Counted from the stretch's first letter, positions 43,806 to 55,994 are shown. The stretch is 64,000 nucleotides of DNA from Jannaschia sp. Os4 (GCF_016820245.1 NZ_JAFCAR010000001.1:733014-797013), one strand, 5' to 3'. Notes: generated by a model not told the origin, from the sequence alone. Made by a program: numbers and translations.

Positions 43806-46800
43806 GCCGGCAGCCCCAGATGGGGGCGCAGGTCCGCCGCCAAGGCGGCGGCCACCTCCCCGAGGTTGCCCCTCCCGTCGAAGAACCAGTCCGCCCGCGC
43901 CCGCCCGGCCCAGCCGCCCGCCGGGTCGGCCTCCCACGCGGCGCGCATCCGCGTCATCGCGGCGGCGGCGGCCTCGAGGTCGAGGACCGGCAGGCCCACG
44001 AGGTTCGGGTGCAGCCGCTCGGGGTGGCGCCCCTCCACGGCGGAGGTCAGCACCCGCACGCCCGCCTGCGCCATCTCCAAGGGCGGGTAGGAGGGATGCG
44101 GCGCGATCATCAGCGAGACCCCGAGCGCGGCGCGGGACGCGAGCGCCCCGTAGGCCCCGAGCGGGAGCCGCCCGGCCGTCTCGATCCCCCCGCCGCAGCG
44201 CAGCGCGCCCTCGGGCAGGTCCTCCCCGGCGGCGACGAAGCGCCAGCCGCGCCACCCGCCCGGATCCGTCCGCCGCAGGTGCGCGACCAGCATGTCGAGG
44301 AACGGCAGGCAGTTCCGCGCGGCGTGCGCGCGCGCGTAGAGCAGGACGATCCGCTCCTTCGGGGTGCCGGGGACGATGGCCCCGGCCACCTCCGCCGGGA
44401 TCGGCGGGGCGAGGACGTGGCCCGCGCCGCAGGGCCAGAGGCCGCGCGCGCGGAACGCCTCGGCCAAGGGCGGGGCGTTGAACACCGGCAGGACGCCGGG
44501 GGCGTGGTAGGTCGCCCGCGCCAGCTCCGAGCGGGTGCCCGCCGCGTCGAACCCCGGCTCCCAGTCCTGGATCAGGTAGGGATGGGGGCGCACCGCGCCG
44601 CCATGCAGGTCGGCCCGCGCCCGGCCCAAGGCGGCGGCGTGGTGCGCCGTCCACCACGCGGTCGCCACGAATGCCTCGTCGCGGCGCACCAGCACGGGGC
44701 GCGCGCCCCGGTCGTGCGCCGCCTCCACCGTGTCGCCCGGCCCGTCCGGCGCCCACGGCCCGGCCAGCGACGCCCCCTCGGGCGGGTCGTAGCCCGGGCC
44801 GGGGGCCGCGTCCGTGGCCAGCCAGCGGGCATCGACCTCCGGCCCGAGCGCCGCGCGCAGCGCGCCGAACAGGTCGAGCGCGGTGGCGATCCCGGCCCAG
44901 CCCTGCGCCCGGTCCACCGTGGGGATCAGGAGGGTGACGCGGGGCCGCGCCTCCGACGAGGGCCGGGCGAGGAACCCGGCCAGTTCGGGAACGTGGTCCG
45001 CCGCGACGCCGCGGTCCCGCGCGGCGGGCCAGAACCGGTTGCCCGGCGCGGGGCCTCCGTCGTCCGCGCAGGCCCCCGCCGCGCTTTCCGCGACGGGCCG
45101 CGCCGCGTGCCACGCGAAGCCCGCCGCCTCGACCACCCGCAGCAGGATGCGCTCGATCGCATGGGCGAGGGTGCCGTCCGTCTGCCCGGCCTCGGGCTCG
45201 AACCCCTCGAGCGGCAGCGCGAGGTCCAGCAGGGGGGCCAGCGCCGCCGACCGCGCCCAGAACATCGAGCCCGCGGGGAAGTCGAGCGCCTCCGCCCCGT
45301 CCGTGCCGACCAGCGACTCGCCCATCATCCCCAGCAGCGCGGCGGCGGCGGCCCGGTTGCCGCCCCATTGCAGCAGCGGACGGGTCGAGGGGTGGTGGTC
45401 GGGCACCACCGCCCCCACGCCGGGCCGCGCGAGGAGGTCCAGCACCCCCGCGACGTAGCCGGGCGAGGCGAGGACGCCGCGCAGCAGGTGCCGCCGCCAC
45501 AGGTCCAGCCCGCCCGGATGGTGCAGCGAGCGCTTGGTGTGGACGTGGAGCACGACCTCCACCTCGCGCAGGCGGTCGGCGTAGCCCACCAGCATGGGGC
45601 CGAGGTCGCGGCCCCGGTTCGGCAGCACGCGCACCTCCCACGGGTGGGGGACGCCCCGGCGCAGCCGCGCCTCGATCAGCGCGGCCTTGGCGGCGGTGTC
45701 CGTCGACACGAACAGCCGGCACGGGGGCGGGACGTGGGCGAGGTGGCCGAGCAGTTCCTCCAGCAGGTCGGGGTGGAAGACGTGGACGAAGGCGCCCACC
45801 GTGGCGGGCCGCGCGGGCGCGTCCCGCTCGAGGGGCAGGTCCGTGACCGCGCGGATCGCGGGCAGCGGGACGGGGCGCCGGTCGGGCGCGGCGGGCGGGC
45901 GCGGCGAGAGCCGCCCCTCCGCCCCGCCGGCGGCCAGCGCGGCCAAGGGGTCGGGCGCGTCGGTCTGCGCCGCGAGGTGGGCCATGTCGACCAGCGGGTG
46001 CACGGCCCGCCGCTCCGCCGCGCCCCAGCCCACGTGGTGGAGCAGCGGGTCCATCCCCGCCGCCGCCACGTCCGGGGCATGGGCGCGGTAGTGCGCCCGG
46101 TCGAAGAGCGGATGCGGGTCCGCCGCGCCCGCCGCCCCGGCCTCGAGGTAGGCGATCAGCGCGGTCGCCGCGCGCCCCACGGGCACGGGCGCCTCGGGCG
46201 GCGGGGGGAGGTCGCCGCGCCGCGCCGCGTAGTGCGCCGGGTCGAACAGCGGGTGCGGCGAGGCCCCGTCGGAGGCGAGGAAGGCCAGCACCCCCGCGAC
46301 CCCGTCCGCGCCCACCTGCGGGGCGAGCCATGCCGGGTCCAGCAGCGGGTGCGGCGCCTCCCCCGCCTCGGCCCCGCGGGCGAGCCAGCGCCCGAACGGG
46401 TCGCGCCCCCCGGCCCCGGCGGGCCGGTCGAAGAGCGGGTTCGGCCCCGCCTCCCGCCAGCCCCCGCACAGGAAGTGCGTCGCCGGGTCCATCGTCCCCG
46501 CGAGCGCCCCCATCGCGCGCGGCGCGTACCACGCCGGCCAGAACAGCGGATGCGGCGCGGCCCCCGCGCGCCACCCCTCGGTCAGGTAGTCCACCAGCGC
46601 GGGCCGCCCGCCGAGGTCCCGTGTGCCGCCGTACCACCGCGCGTCGAGCATCGGGTGCGGATCGACCGGGTCCGTCCCCGCCCGCGCGAGGTAGTCCTCC
46701 AGCAGCGTGCCCTCCCGCTCCGCCGCCTCGGGCACCCGCGCGAGGTAGTGCGCCGGGTCGAACAGCGCGACGGGCGACAGCCCCGCGCGGTCCCCCTCGG

Positions 46801-46945
46801 CGCGGTAGTGCGACAGCGCGTCGATCCGCGGCCCGATCCCCGCCACGCGGCGGTAGTGCCCCTCGTCGAACACGGCGCGCAGGGCGCCCCCCGCGCGGGT
46901 GGCGGCGCGCATCGCGGCGCGGGCGTTGAGGGCGAAGGTCTGCAT
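43802..46945 (-). CDS. Giant RgpF-type rhamnan synthesis / glycosyltransferase fusion with N-terminal repeats
   Basis: 1047 residues in three parts. Residues about 20-330 hold nine tandem units of 30-48 residues, each carrying an HPLFDxxxY-type motif (F/L-D at about 26, 62, 100, 135, 171, 201, 233, 281 and 319). Residues about 383-650 match the RgpF rhamnan-synthesis domain ([47 protein letters not shown]). Residues about 690-1040 are a WsaF-like glycosyltransferase ([46 protein letters not shown]). It probably builds rhamnose-rich surface glycan with the coupled sulfotransferase. Confidence 0.88.
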   Translation of the reverse strand: MQTFALNARAAMRAATRAGGALRAVFDEGHYRRVAGIGPRIDALSHYRAEGDRAGLSPVALFDPAHYLARVPEAAEREGTLLEDYLARAGTDPVDPHPMLDARWYGGTRDLGGRPALVDYLTEGWRAGAAPHPLFWPAWYAPRAMGALAGTMDPATHFLCGGWREAGPNPLFDRPAGAGGRDPFGRWLARGAEAGEAPHPLLDPAWLAPQVGADGVAGVLAFLASDGASPHPLFDPAHYAARRGDLPPPPEAPVPVGRAATALIAYLEAGAAGAADPHPLFDRAHYRAHAPDVAAAGMDPLLHHVGWGAAERRAVHPLVDMAHLAAQTDAPDPLAALAAGGAEGRLSPRPPAAPDRRPVPLPAIRAVTDLPLERDAPARPATVGAFVHVFHPDLLEELLGHLAHVPPPCRLFVSTDTAAKAALIEARLRRGVPHPWEVRVLPNRGRDLGPMLVGYADRLREVEVVLHVHTKRSLHHPGGLDLWRRHLLRGVLASPGYVAGVLDLLARPGVGAVVPDHHPSTRPLLQWGGNRAAAAALLGMMGESLVGTDGAEALDFPAGSMFWARSAALAPLLDLALPLEGFEPEAGQTDGTLAHAIERILLRVVEAAGFAWHAARPVAESAAGACADDGGPAPGNRFWPAARDRGVAADHVPELAGFLARPSSEARPRVTLLIPTVDRAQGWAGIATALDLFGALRAALGPEVDARWLATDAAPGPGYDPPEGASLAGPWAPDGPGDTVEAAHDRGARPVLVRRDEAFVATAWWTAHHAAALGRARADLHGGAVRPHPYLIQDWEPGFDAAGTRSELARATYHAPGVLPVFNAPPLAEAFRARGLWPCGAGHVLAPPIPAEVAGAIVPGTPKERIVLLYARAHAARNCLPFLDMLVAHLRRTDPGGWRGWRFVAAGEDLPEGALRCGGGIETAGRLPLGAYGALASRAALGVSLMIAPHPSYPPLEMAQAGVRVLTSAVEGRHPERLHPNLVGLPVLDLEAAAAAMTRMRAAWEADPAGGWAGRARADWFFDGRGNLGEVAAALAADLRPHLGLPA

Positions 46946-47130
46946 CGGCGGGCTCCGGTCCGGGATTCGCCCCGGCCTAGCGCCCGCACGATGAACGGAA
47001 GGTGAAACGTCGAATGCGAGGCATCCCGCGCGATCACTTCCCTGAAACGACCCGCCCCGCCCCGCACGCGCCGGTTGGACCGCGCCCGCAGCCGTGCCAC
47101 GCCGGTCCCACGCAACCGGAGCCCGCGCCC
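46946..47130. promoter_or_regulatory. Divergent promoter region between the RgpF fusion and glutamate dehydrogenase genes
   Basis: 185 bases separate the two start codons and must carry promoters for both directions. A short A/T-richer patch (around 46990-47045, with GATGAACGGAAGGTGAAACG) contrasts with the flanks. No clear -35/-10 pair or operator could be assigned. Confidence 0.35.
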
Positions 47131-48513
47131 ATGTCCTTCCTGTCCGACACCGACACCCTCTTCGACCGCGCCGTCGCGGGCCTCGGGCTGTCCGACGGCC
47201 TCGCCGAGAAGATCCGCGTCGCCAACGCCACCTACGTGACCCGCTTCGGCGTCCGCATCGACGGCGAGATGCACACCTTCACGGGCTGGCGCTCCGTCCA
47301 CTCCACCCACGAGATGCCCGCCAAGGGCGGCATCCGCTACGCGCCCTACGCCGACCAGGACGAGGTGGAGGCGCTCGCCGCCCTGATGACGTGGAAATGC
47401 GCGCTCGTCGGGGTGCCCTACGGCGGCTCCAAGGGCGCGCTGCGGATCGACCCCAAGGCGTGGACCGAGGACCAGCTCGAGAAGATCACCCGCCGCTTCG
47501 CCCAAGAGCTGATGCGCCACCGCTTCCTCGACCCGGCCACCAACGTGCCCGCCCCGGACGTCGGCACCAACGCCCAGACGATGATGTGGATCGCCGACGA
47601 GTATCAGCACCACAACACCGGCGACATCGACGCGCGCGCCTGCGTCACCGGCAAGCCCGTGGCGGGCGGCGGCATCGAGGGCCGCGAGGAGGCGACGGGA
47701 CGCGGCGTCCAGTTCGCCATCCACGCCTTCTTCGACAGCGACCGCGACCGCCGCACCGCCTTCGACGACCCCAAGCTCGCGGGGAAGGCCGTCGTGGTGC
47801 AGGGCCTCGGCAACGTCGGCTCCCACGCCGCGCGCTTCCTGTCCGAGGAGGACGGCTGCCGCGTCGTCGCGGTGATCGAGCACGACGGAACGATCGCGAA
47901 CGACGACGGGCTCGACGTCGACGCCCTCGTCGCCCACCGCGCCGCCACCGGCTCGGTCCTCGGCTTCCCCGGCGGCCGGAGCCGTCCGGGCGCCGCCGAC
48001 CTCACCATGGACTGCGACATCCTGATCCCGGCGGCGGTCGAGGGCGTGATCGACGCCGACGTGGCCCGCAACCTGCGCGCCCGCCTCGTGGTCGAGGCCG
48101 CCAACGGCCCCGCCACCGCCGAGGCCGCGCTCATCCTCGACGAGCGCGGCATCCCCGTGATCCCCGACCTCTACGCCAACGCGGGCGGCGTGATCGTCAG
48201 CTACTTCGAGTGGGTCAAGAACATCCGCCACCTGCCCTTCGGCCTGATGGAGCGCCGCCAGCAGCAGAAGGCCCACGGCGCGCTCGCCAACCGGCTCGCG
48301 GCGGCCCTCGGCGGGCCTGCCATCGGGGCGGACGCCATCCTCGAGGGCCCGTCGGAGATCGACTTCGTCCGCTCCGGCCTCGAGGACATCATGCGCCGCA
48401 CCTTCGCCGCCGTCTCCGACGAGGCCGCCCGCGAGGGCTGCGCCCTGCGGACGGCGGCCTACCGCCTCGCCATCGGGCGGGTGGCCGACGCTTACCGCGC
48501 CATCGGCCTGTGA
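47131..48513 (+). CDS. Glu/Leu/Phe/Val dehydrogenase (glutamate dehydrogenase type)
   Basis: 460 residues. Interconverts glutamate and 2-oxoglutarate with NAD(P)H. The catalytic lysine region is PAKGGIRYAPYADQDEVEAL with LMTWKCALVGVPYGGSKG; PAPDVGTNAQTM and the Rossmann block VVVQGLGNVGSHAARFL follow. AANGPATAEA and YFEWVKN complete the active site. The ATG at 47131 is preceded by GGAGCC, a weak ribosome site. The start is family-typical; an upstream ATG at 47002 adds no domain. Confidence 0.95.
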   Translation: MSFLSDTDTLFDRAVAGLGLSDGLAEKIRVANATYVTRFGVRIDGEMHTFTGWRSVHSTHEMPAKGGIRYAPYADQDEVEALAALMTWKCALVGVPYGGSKGALRIDPKAWTEDQLEKITRRFAQELMRHRFLDPATNVPAPDVGTNAQTMMWIADEYQHHNTGDIDARACVTGKPVAGGGIEGREEATGRGVQFAIHAFFDSDRDRRTAFDDPKLAGKAVVVQGLGNVGSHAARFLSEEDGCRVVAVIEHDGTIANDDGLDVDALVAHRAATGSVLGFPGGRSRPGAADLTMDCDILIPAAVEGVIDADVARNLRARLVVEAANGPATAEAALILDERGIPVIPDLYANAGGVIVSYFEWVKNIRHLPFGLMERRQQQKAHGALANRLAAALGGPAIGADAILEGPSEIDFVRSGLEDIMRRTFAAVSDEAAREGCALRTAAYRLAIGRVADAYRAIGL

Positions 48514-48517
48514 CCCC

Positions 48518-50275
48518 TCAGAGCGGCTCCAGCGTCGCGGACGGCACGCCCAGCGCCACCGTGCCCGCGTCGAAGTCGCTCACCGGCACCTTGACGTCGA
48601 CGCTCCCGTCCGCCGCCGCCCGCAGCGCCGCGCCCTGCACCGGCGTCAGGGACAGGCCCGCGAAGCGGACCGCGTGGTCCGCCCCCGTGTCGGGGTAGCC
48701 GTCCGCGCCGCCCTCGGCGTTGCTGTAGTTCGGCATGATCAGCAGGCGGACCGAGGCGGTGCCCGGCGGGAAGTTGTGGTTCTCGTTCCCGCCCGAGCGG
48801 TCGGTCCCGCCGATCACCCCCGCCGCGCGGAACCAGCGCCCCACCTCCGGCAGCGGCACGCCCGAGACCGCCGTGTACTTGTAGGAGCGGCCCGACGAGG
48901 AGTTCGCCACCGGCGTGCCCGCCGGCCACGTCCCCGCCGGGTGGTCCGGGTTGCCCAGCGCGGCGGGGACGGGCCCGCGCAGCGAGATCGTCCCCGTCGC
49001 CTTGTCCACGCCCCCGAGGTCGAACAGGTCCGTCGCCACGTGGCGGCTGTAGTCCCGCTGCAGGGCGCCGCCCGCCGAGCGGTAGCCGAACACGATCACC
49101 CCGCGCCGGGCGGCGGAGGCGTTGGACTCGTTCCACCCCGACGCGTCCGCGACCCGGATCTCCGTGTCGCCCGGCGTCATCGGCGACGCGAGCACCGTGA
49201 GGCTGTCCTGCCCGCCGTGGCGGTAGCGCGCGTGGTTCGGCGCGGTGATCCGCAACCCGTCGATGTCGTAGCACACCAGCCCGACGTAGTGCCGGTGCGA
49301 CGCGCCGTCGGCATGGGCGCTCCAGTCGCCGTCGACGCGGTCCTGATGGAGCGCCGCCGACAGGGCGTAGGCCCGCGACGGGTCCAGCGCGATCGCCTCC
49401 TCCGACTCCAGCGTGCCGGGGAAGTGGCCGCGATGCACGAACGCCCCCGGAAGGCCCGGCGCCTCGGTCGCGTCGAAGGTCAGGCCCGGGAAGTTGTAGG
49501 CGTTGCCCAGCAGGCCGGTCCCGTTGGTCACCATGTCCGTGCCCCGCGCCAAGGCGTAGGCCGTCGTCGTCAGCGGCGCGTCGGCCCCGAACGCCGCGGG
49601 GGCCGCGCCGGCCACGCCGTTGGGGAAGCGCACCGCGCCCGTCGCCGGGTCCGCGACCAGCGCCTCGCGCCACGCCGCGCCGTCCGCGCTGACCTTCACC
49701 GCGAACCCGTCCGTCCCGGCGGTGCCCATCTCGGCCCGGCCCGACCATCCGGTCTGGAACAGCAGCGAGGCCGTGTCCCCCTCCGCCGCCTTGTTCAGCT
49801 TCAGCTGCGTCCCCGCCCCCGCATGGGTCAGCAGCACCGCCTCCGAGGCGACGGCCAGCCGGTTCACGTCGTCCGCGTCGGCGCCCACGCCGATCCGCTC
49901 GACGCGGTCGCCCGCGCCGCCGGCGGCGGTCCACGCCGCCCCGTCCCAGACCCGCAGCGTCCCGGCCGAGGCGTCCCACGCCACCCAGCCCGGGGCGGGC
50001 GCCTCGAACCGCCACCAGCCGCCCGCGCCGACGCCCTCGCGCAGCGCCAGCTCGCCCGCATGCCCCTCGAAGCCGCCGCTCGGCGCGTCGCCCACGATCC
50101 AGCGCTCCGTGTCGGCGGGATCGGCGGGCGGCGCGTCCGCGACGCCCTCGACCCCGATCTGCACCAGCTCGTCCAAGCGCCGGATCGCCTCGTTGTGGGT
50201 GACGTGCTTCTGCGCCTGCGCCTCTTGGATGTAGGGCAGGGCGAGACGCGCGGACTGCTGGGCGTGGATCGACAT
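48518..50275 (-). CDS. DUF2793 fibre/spike-like protein
   Basis: 585 residues. The N-terminal DUF2793 block (about 1-105) has LALPYIQEAQAQKHVTHNEA and ERWIVG, with GWWRFEAPAPGWVAWD and VWDGAAW. The middle has ASLLFQTGWSGRAEMGT and FAVKVSADGAAWREAL; the remainder is beta-rich with Ser/Thr/Gly and carbohydrate-module-like strands. DUF2793 proteins occur as tail or head fibres of phages and gene transfer agents of this order, which suggests receptor binding. No capsid, tail or lysis gene is adjacent, so it is an orphan. A CtrA-like box lies 59 bases upstream. Confidence 0.82.
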   Translation of the reverse strand: MSIHAQQSARLALPYIQEAQAQKHVTHNEAIRRLDELVQIGVEGVADAPPADPADTERWIVGDAPSGGFEGHAGELALREGVGAGGWWRFEAPAPGWVAWDASAGTLRVWDGAAWTAAGGAGDRVERIGVGADADDVNRLAVASEAVLLTHAGAGTQLKLNKAAEGDTASLLFQTGWSGRAEMGTAGTDGFAVKVSADGAAWREALVADPATGAVRFPNGVAGAAPAAFGADAPLTTTAYALARGTDMVTNGTGLLGNAYNFPGLTFDATEAPGLPGAFVHRGHFPGTLESEEAIALDPSRAYALSAALHQDRVDGDWSAHADGASHRHYVGLVCYDIDGLRITAPNHARYRHGGQDSLTVLASPMTPGDTEIRVADASGWNESNASAARRGVIVFGYRSAGGALQRDYSRHVATDLFDLGGVDKATGTISLRGPVPAALGNPDHPAGTWPAGTPVANSSSGRSYKYTAVSGVPLPEVGRWFRAAGVIGGTDRSGGNENHNFPPGTASVRLLIMPNYSNAEGGADGYPDTGADHAVRFAGLSLTPVQGAALRAAADGSVDVKVPVSDFDAGTVALGVPSATLEPL

Positions 50276-50333
50276 GTGGGGGCCTCCGGGTCGGGTCGGG
50301 ACTTGATCGACCGGGGACGCTCGTCCCGAGCAG

Positions 50334-50348
50334 TTAACGGTTCCCTAA
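50334..50348 (-). promoter_or_regulatory. Candidate CtrA-type box upstream of the DUF2793 gene
   Basis: TTAA-N7-CTAA (50334-50348) followed by C differs by one base from the CtrA consensus TTAA-N7-TTAA. It lies 59 bases before the DUF2793 start codon, in the 239-base gap shared with the divergent tupB gene. The A/T patch stands out in GC-rich surroundings. One site alone is weak evidence. Confidence 0.35.
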
Positions 50349-50514
50349 CGCCGCGCCGGGGACGGGGCGGGATCGCCGGGAATGTCGGGGCGGCGGGCGG
50401 CGCGGTCGGATTTCGCCCTTGCGGCCCGGCCCGGATCGGCGAGGGTGCGGATCGCCCCGACCCCGACCGGACCCCGCTCCCGATCCATGCCGCACCGCAG
50501 CAAGACCTTGATCC

Positions 50515-51219
50515 GTGGGTGATTTCCTCGCCGGCCTGGCCGAGGCGGGCCGCCTCGTGGCGACGCTCGACCCCGACCTCGTGGAGATCACGCTCCGCTC
50601 CCTCCGGGTCACGCTGACGGCCGTGGCGATCGGCTGCGCGCTCGGCCTCCCCCTCGGCGCGTGGCTCGCGGTGCGCCGGTTCCGCTTCCGCCGCGCCGTG
50701 ATCGCCGCGCTCAACGCCCTGATCGGGCTGCCCCCCGTCGTGGTCGGCCTCGCCGTCTACCTCCTGCTGTCGCGCGACGGCCCCCTCGGCGTGCTCGGCC
50801 TCCTCTTCACCCCGACGGCGATGATCGTCGCGCAGGTCGTCATCGTCACGCCCCTCGTCGCCTCCATCGCGCACCAAGCCATGCGCGACCTCTGGGCCGA
50901 CTACCACGACCTGCTGATCTCCTTGAACGCGACGCGGTCCCAGCGGGTCGCCACCCTCCTCTGGGACGGCCGCCGCGCCCTGCTGACCGCCGGCCTCGCG
51001 GGCTTCGGCCGCGCCATCGGAGAGGTCGGCGCCATCATGATCGTCGGCGGCAACATCGACGGCGCCACCCGCGTCCTGACCACCGCCATCGCGTTGGAGA
51101 CCGGCCGCGGCGACTTCGCCCTCGCCCTCGGGCTGGGCCTGATCCTCGTCGCCCTCTCCCTGGTCGTCTCCGGCACCACCCATTGGATCCTGCGCACGGA
51201 GCGCGCCGGCCGATGGTGA
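50515..51219 (+). CDS. tupB: Tungstate ABC transporter permease
   Basis: 234 residues from a GTG start. Five or more membrane helices and the EAA-type loop ATLLWDGRRALLTAGLAGFGRAIGEVGAIMIVGGNI are visible; the latter is typical of TupB/ModB-type permeases. It passes tungstate across the inner membrane with TupC and TupA. The start at 50515 is GTG GGT GAT; the true start may be a nearby codon. It overlaps the ATPase gene by 7 bases. Confidence 0.88.
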   Translation: MGDFLAGLAEAGRLVATLDPDLVEITLRSLRVTLTAVAIGCALGLPLGAWLAVRRFRFRRAVIAALNALIGLPPVVVGLAVYLLLSRDGPLGVLGLLFTPTAMIVAQVVIVTPLVASIAHQAMRDLWADYHDLLISLNATRSQRVATLLWDGRRALLTAGLAGFGRAIGEVGAIMIVGGNIDGATRVLTTAIALETGRGDFALALGLGLILVALSLVVSGTTHWILRTERAGRW

Positions 51220-51923
51220 GCGTCCTCCCCCTCCGCCTCCGAGGCGCCACCCTCCACCGCAGGGGCGCCCTCCGCGTCGGCCCCGTCGACCTCACGCTGG
51301 CGGCGGGCGGCGCCACCGCCGTCATCGGACCCAACGGAGCGGGCAAGACCTCGCTCCTGCGCATGATGCACGGCCTCGAGCGCGCCGCCGGCACCCTCGA
51401 ATGGGCCGTCCCCGAACCGCAGGCCCGCCTCGCCCAAGCCCACGTCGCCCAGCGCGCCACCGCGCTGCGGCGCTCCGTGCAAGCGAATCTCGCCTACCCC
51501 CTCCGCCTGCGCGGCGCCCCCCGCGCCGAGGCCCGCCGCAGGGCCACGGCCCAAGCCGCCCGCTTCGGCCTCGCGCACCTGCTCGACCAGCCCGCCCCGT
51601 CGCTCTCCGGCGGCGAGATGCAGCGGCTCGCCTTGGCCCGCGCGCTGATCCTCGAGCCCGAGATCCTCTTCGCCGACGAGCCCTGCGCCGCCCTCGACGG
51701 GGCCGCGACCCGCGAGGTGGAGGCCCACCTCCGCGAGACGGTCGAGGGCGGCACCACCCTCGTCCTCGCCACCCACGACATGGGCCAGGCGCGCCGCCTC
51801 GCCGACCGGGTCGTGTTCCTCCTGCGCGGCCGCGTCCACGAGGCCGGCCCGGCGGCGGCGTTCTTCGCGGGCCCCGCCACGCCCGAGGCCCGCGCCTTCC
51901 TGCGAGGGGATATCGTCGAATGA
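51213..51923 (+). CDS. tupC: Tungstate ABC transporter ATP-binding protein
   Basis: 236 residues. Walker A GPNGAGKTS, Q-loop region, signature LSGGEMQRLALARAL, Walker B ILFADEP and H-loop ATHDMGQA are all intact. It powers uptake with the TupB permease. It overlaps tupB by 7 bases and tupA by 4 bases, so the three genes form one operon in the order B-C-A. Confidence 0.92.
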   Translation: MVSVLPLRLRGATLHRRGALRVGPVDLTLAAGGATAVIGPNGAGKTSLLRMMHGLERAAGTLEWAVPEPQARLAQAHVAQRATALRRSVQANLAYPLRLRGAPRAEARRRATAQAARFGLAHLLDQPAPSLSGGEMQRLALARALILEPEILFADEPCAALDGAATREVEAHLRETVEGGTTLVLATHDMGQARRLADRVVFLLRGRVHEAGPAAAFFAGPATPEARAFLRGDIVE

Positions 51924-52711
51924 TCCGCCTCCTGCTCCTGCTCCTGCTCCTCCTCGCGCCGCCCGCGCGGGCCGAGACGCTCCGCCTCGCGGTGACGACC
52001 TCGTTCGACAACTCCGGCCTCGCCGACCACCTCCGCCCCCTGATCCGCGCGGACACGGGGCTGGACCTGCAGCTCCTCGTGGTGGGAACCGGCCAAGCCC
52101 TCCGCCTCGCCCGCGCGGGCGACGTGGACGCGGCGCTGGTCCATGCGCCGGACGCGGAACGGGCCTTCGTGGCGGAGGGGCACGCGACGCGTCGCACGCC
52201 GGTCATGTCGAACGACTTCCTGATCGTGGGCCCCGCGGACGATCCCGCGGGGGCCGCGGACGCCCCGACCGCCTCCGGCGCGCTCCGGGCGATCGCGACG
52301 GCCCGCGCCCCGTTCGTCAGCCGGGGCGACGACAGCGGGACGCACAAGGCGGAGATGCGGCTCTGGGCGGCGGCGGGCCTCGCGCCCGAGGGCGCGTGGT
52401 ACCGCGCCACCGGGTCCGGCATGGGGGCCGCACTCAACACGGCGCGCGCGATGGGGGCCTACGTGCTGACGGACCGGGGGTCGTGGCTGGCCTTCGGGAA
52501 CAGGGACGGGATGGCCGTCCTGTCGGAGGGCGACCCGCTGCTGCACAACCAGTACAGTTTCCTACCTGTGAACCCCGAGCGGCACCCCCACGTCGCGGCG
52601 GAGGTGGCGGCGCGGCTGGAGGCGTGGCTCGTCTCGGCGCGGGGCCAAGCGGCCATCGACGCCTACGAGGTCGGCGGCGAGGCGCCCTTCACCGCGAACG
52701 CGCGCCCCTGA
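51920..52711 (+). CDS. tupA: Tungstate-binding periplasmic protein
   Basis: 263 residues. A signal peptide (MIRLLLLLLLLLAPPARA) is followed at residue 26 by TTSFDNSGL, the TTTS-DSGL motif that binds oxyanion in TupA proteins. DDSGTHKAEMRLW and YVLTDRGSWLAF also match this family. It delivers tungstate (possibly molybdate) to TupBC. Tungsten would serve formate dehydrogenase or aldehyde oxidoreductases, none of which is in the window. Confidence 0.92.
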   Translation: MIRLLLLLLLLLAPPARAETLRLAVTTSFDNSGLADHLRPLIRADTGLDLQLLVVGTGQALRLARAGDVDAALVHAPDAERAFVAEGHATRRTPVMSNDFLIVGPADDPAGAADAPTASGALRAIATARAPFVSRGDDSGTHKAEMRLWAAAGLAPEGAWYRATGSGMGAALNTARAMGAYVLTDRGSWLAFGNRDGMAVLSEGDPLLHNQYSFLPVNPERHPHVAAEVAARLEAWLVSARGQAAIDAYEVGGEAPFTANARP

Positions 52712-52718
52712 ACGCGAA

Positions 52719-52749
52719 GGGGGCCGCACCGGAACCCGGTGCGGCCCCC
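52719..52749. terminator. Strong bidirectional terminator between tupA and katG
   Basis: A 14-bp perfect stem (52719-52732 with 52736-52749) and a 3-base loop lie 7 bases after the tupA stop and 17 bases from the katG stop. Being a nearly perfect inverted repeat, it can end both convergent transcripts. Confidence 0.8.
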
Positions 52750-52766
52750 CTCTCGACGGATCCGGT

Positions 52767-55074
<2,308 letters not shown>

Positions 55075-55971
55075 ATGAGCGAGATCACCCTCCGGCAACT
55101 GCGCTACTTCGAGGCGCTGATGGCCCAGCGGCACTTCGGGCGCGCGGCGGCGGTCTGCGCGGTGTCGCAGCCCGCGCTCTCCATGCGGATCAAGGAACTG
55201 GAGGAGACGCTGGGCGGCCCCCTGTTCGAGCGCGGCCCCCGCGCGGTGCGGCCCACCACCTTGGGGGAGGCGGTCGCCGCGCGGGTCGGCCCCCTGCTGC
55301 GCGGCGTGGAGGAGCTGTCGGACCTCGGCCGGGCGAGCGCGGACCGCTTGGCCGGGCGGCTGGCGCTCGGGGTGATCCCGACCATCGCGCCCTACCTGCT
55401 GCCCGCGCTCGTCGCCGGCCTGCGCCTCTCCCACCCCGACCTCGCGCTGGTGGTGCGCGAGACGCGGACCGCCACGCTGCTGGAGGAGGTGGCGGACGGG
55501 CGGCTCGACGCTGCGATCCTCGCGCTGCCGGTGGACGCGCCGGGGCTTGTGGCCGTGCCCTTGGCGGAGGAGCCGTTCCTGCTGGTCCGCCCCGCTGCCG
55601 AGGCGGACGATCCGGTGCCCGATCCCGGTGCGCTGTCGGACCGGCTGCTGCTCTTGGAGGAAGGGCACTGCTTCCGCGACCAGGCCCTCGCCATCTGCGG
55701 AATGCGCGCCGCGCCCGGCGGGCTCGACGGCGCGTCGCTCGGGACGCTGGTGCAGATGGTGGGGGCGGGGCTGGGCGTCACGCTGATCCCCGCGATGGCG
55801 CGCGAGGTGGAGGGCCGATGGGACGGGCTGGACCTCGCTCCCCTGCCCGGCGCGCCGCCGGGGCGGACGGTGGGGATGGTCTGGCGGCGGACCACGCCGC
55901 TGGAGGCGCGCCTGCGCGAGGTGGCCGAGGCGGTCCGCGCCGCGTTGCCCTCCGCCGCCCCTCCCCCCTAG
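55075..55971 (+). CDS. oxyR: LysR-type peroxide sensor OxyR
   Basis: 298 residues. The N-terminal helix-turn-helix (LRQLRYFEALMAQRHFGRAAAVCAVSQPALS, in pieces) is followed by a regulatory domain. C199 and C208 fall in LEEGHCFRDQALAICG, exactly where the peroxide-sensing disulfide sits in E. coli OxyR. It activates katG when oxidised. Its position divergent from katG supports the name. Confidence 0.95.
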   Translation: MSEITLRQLRYFEALMAQRHFGRAAAVCAVSQPALSMRIKELEETLGGPLFERGPRAVRPTTLGEAVAARVGPLLRGVEELSDLGRASADRLAGRLALGVIPTIAPYLLPALVAGLRLSHPDLALVVRETRTATLLEEVADGRLDAAILALPVDAPGLVAVPLAEEPFLLVRPAAEADDPVPDPGALSDRLLLLEEGHCFRDQALAICGMRAAPGGLDGASLGTLVQMVGAGLGVTLIPAMAREVEGRWDGLDLAPLPGAPPGRTVGMVWRRTTPLEARLREVAEAVRAALPSAAPPP

Positions 55972-55994
55972 GGTGCGCGCCGAAGGAGACCCCC

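Noticed and set aside
43820..47005. A 1061-residue plus-strand frame opposite the RgpF fusion
   Set aside because: Composition is Arg/Gln/Gly-rich with no domain; the minus strand carries three recognisable parts.
50276..50514. A tungstate/molybdate riboswitch in front of tupB
   Set aside because: The stems and conserved bases of a Moco-type aptamer were not found; only GC-rich local repeats are present.
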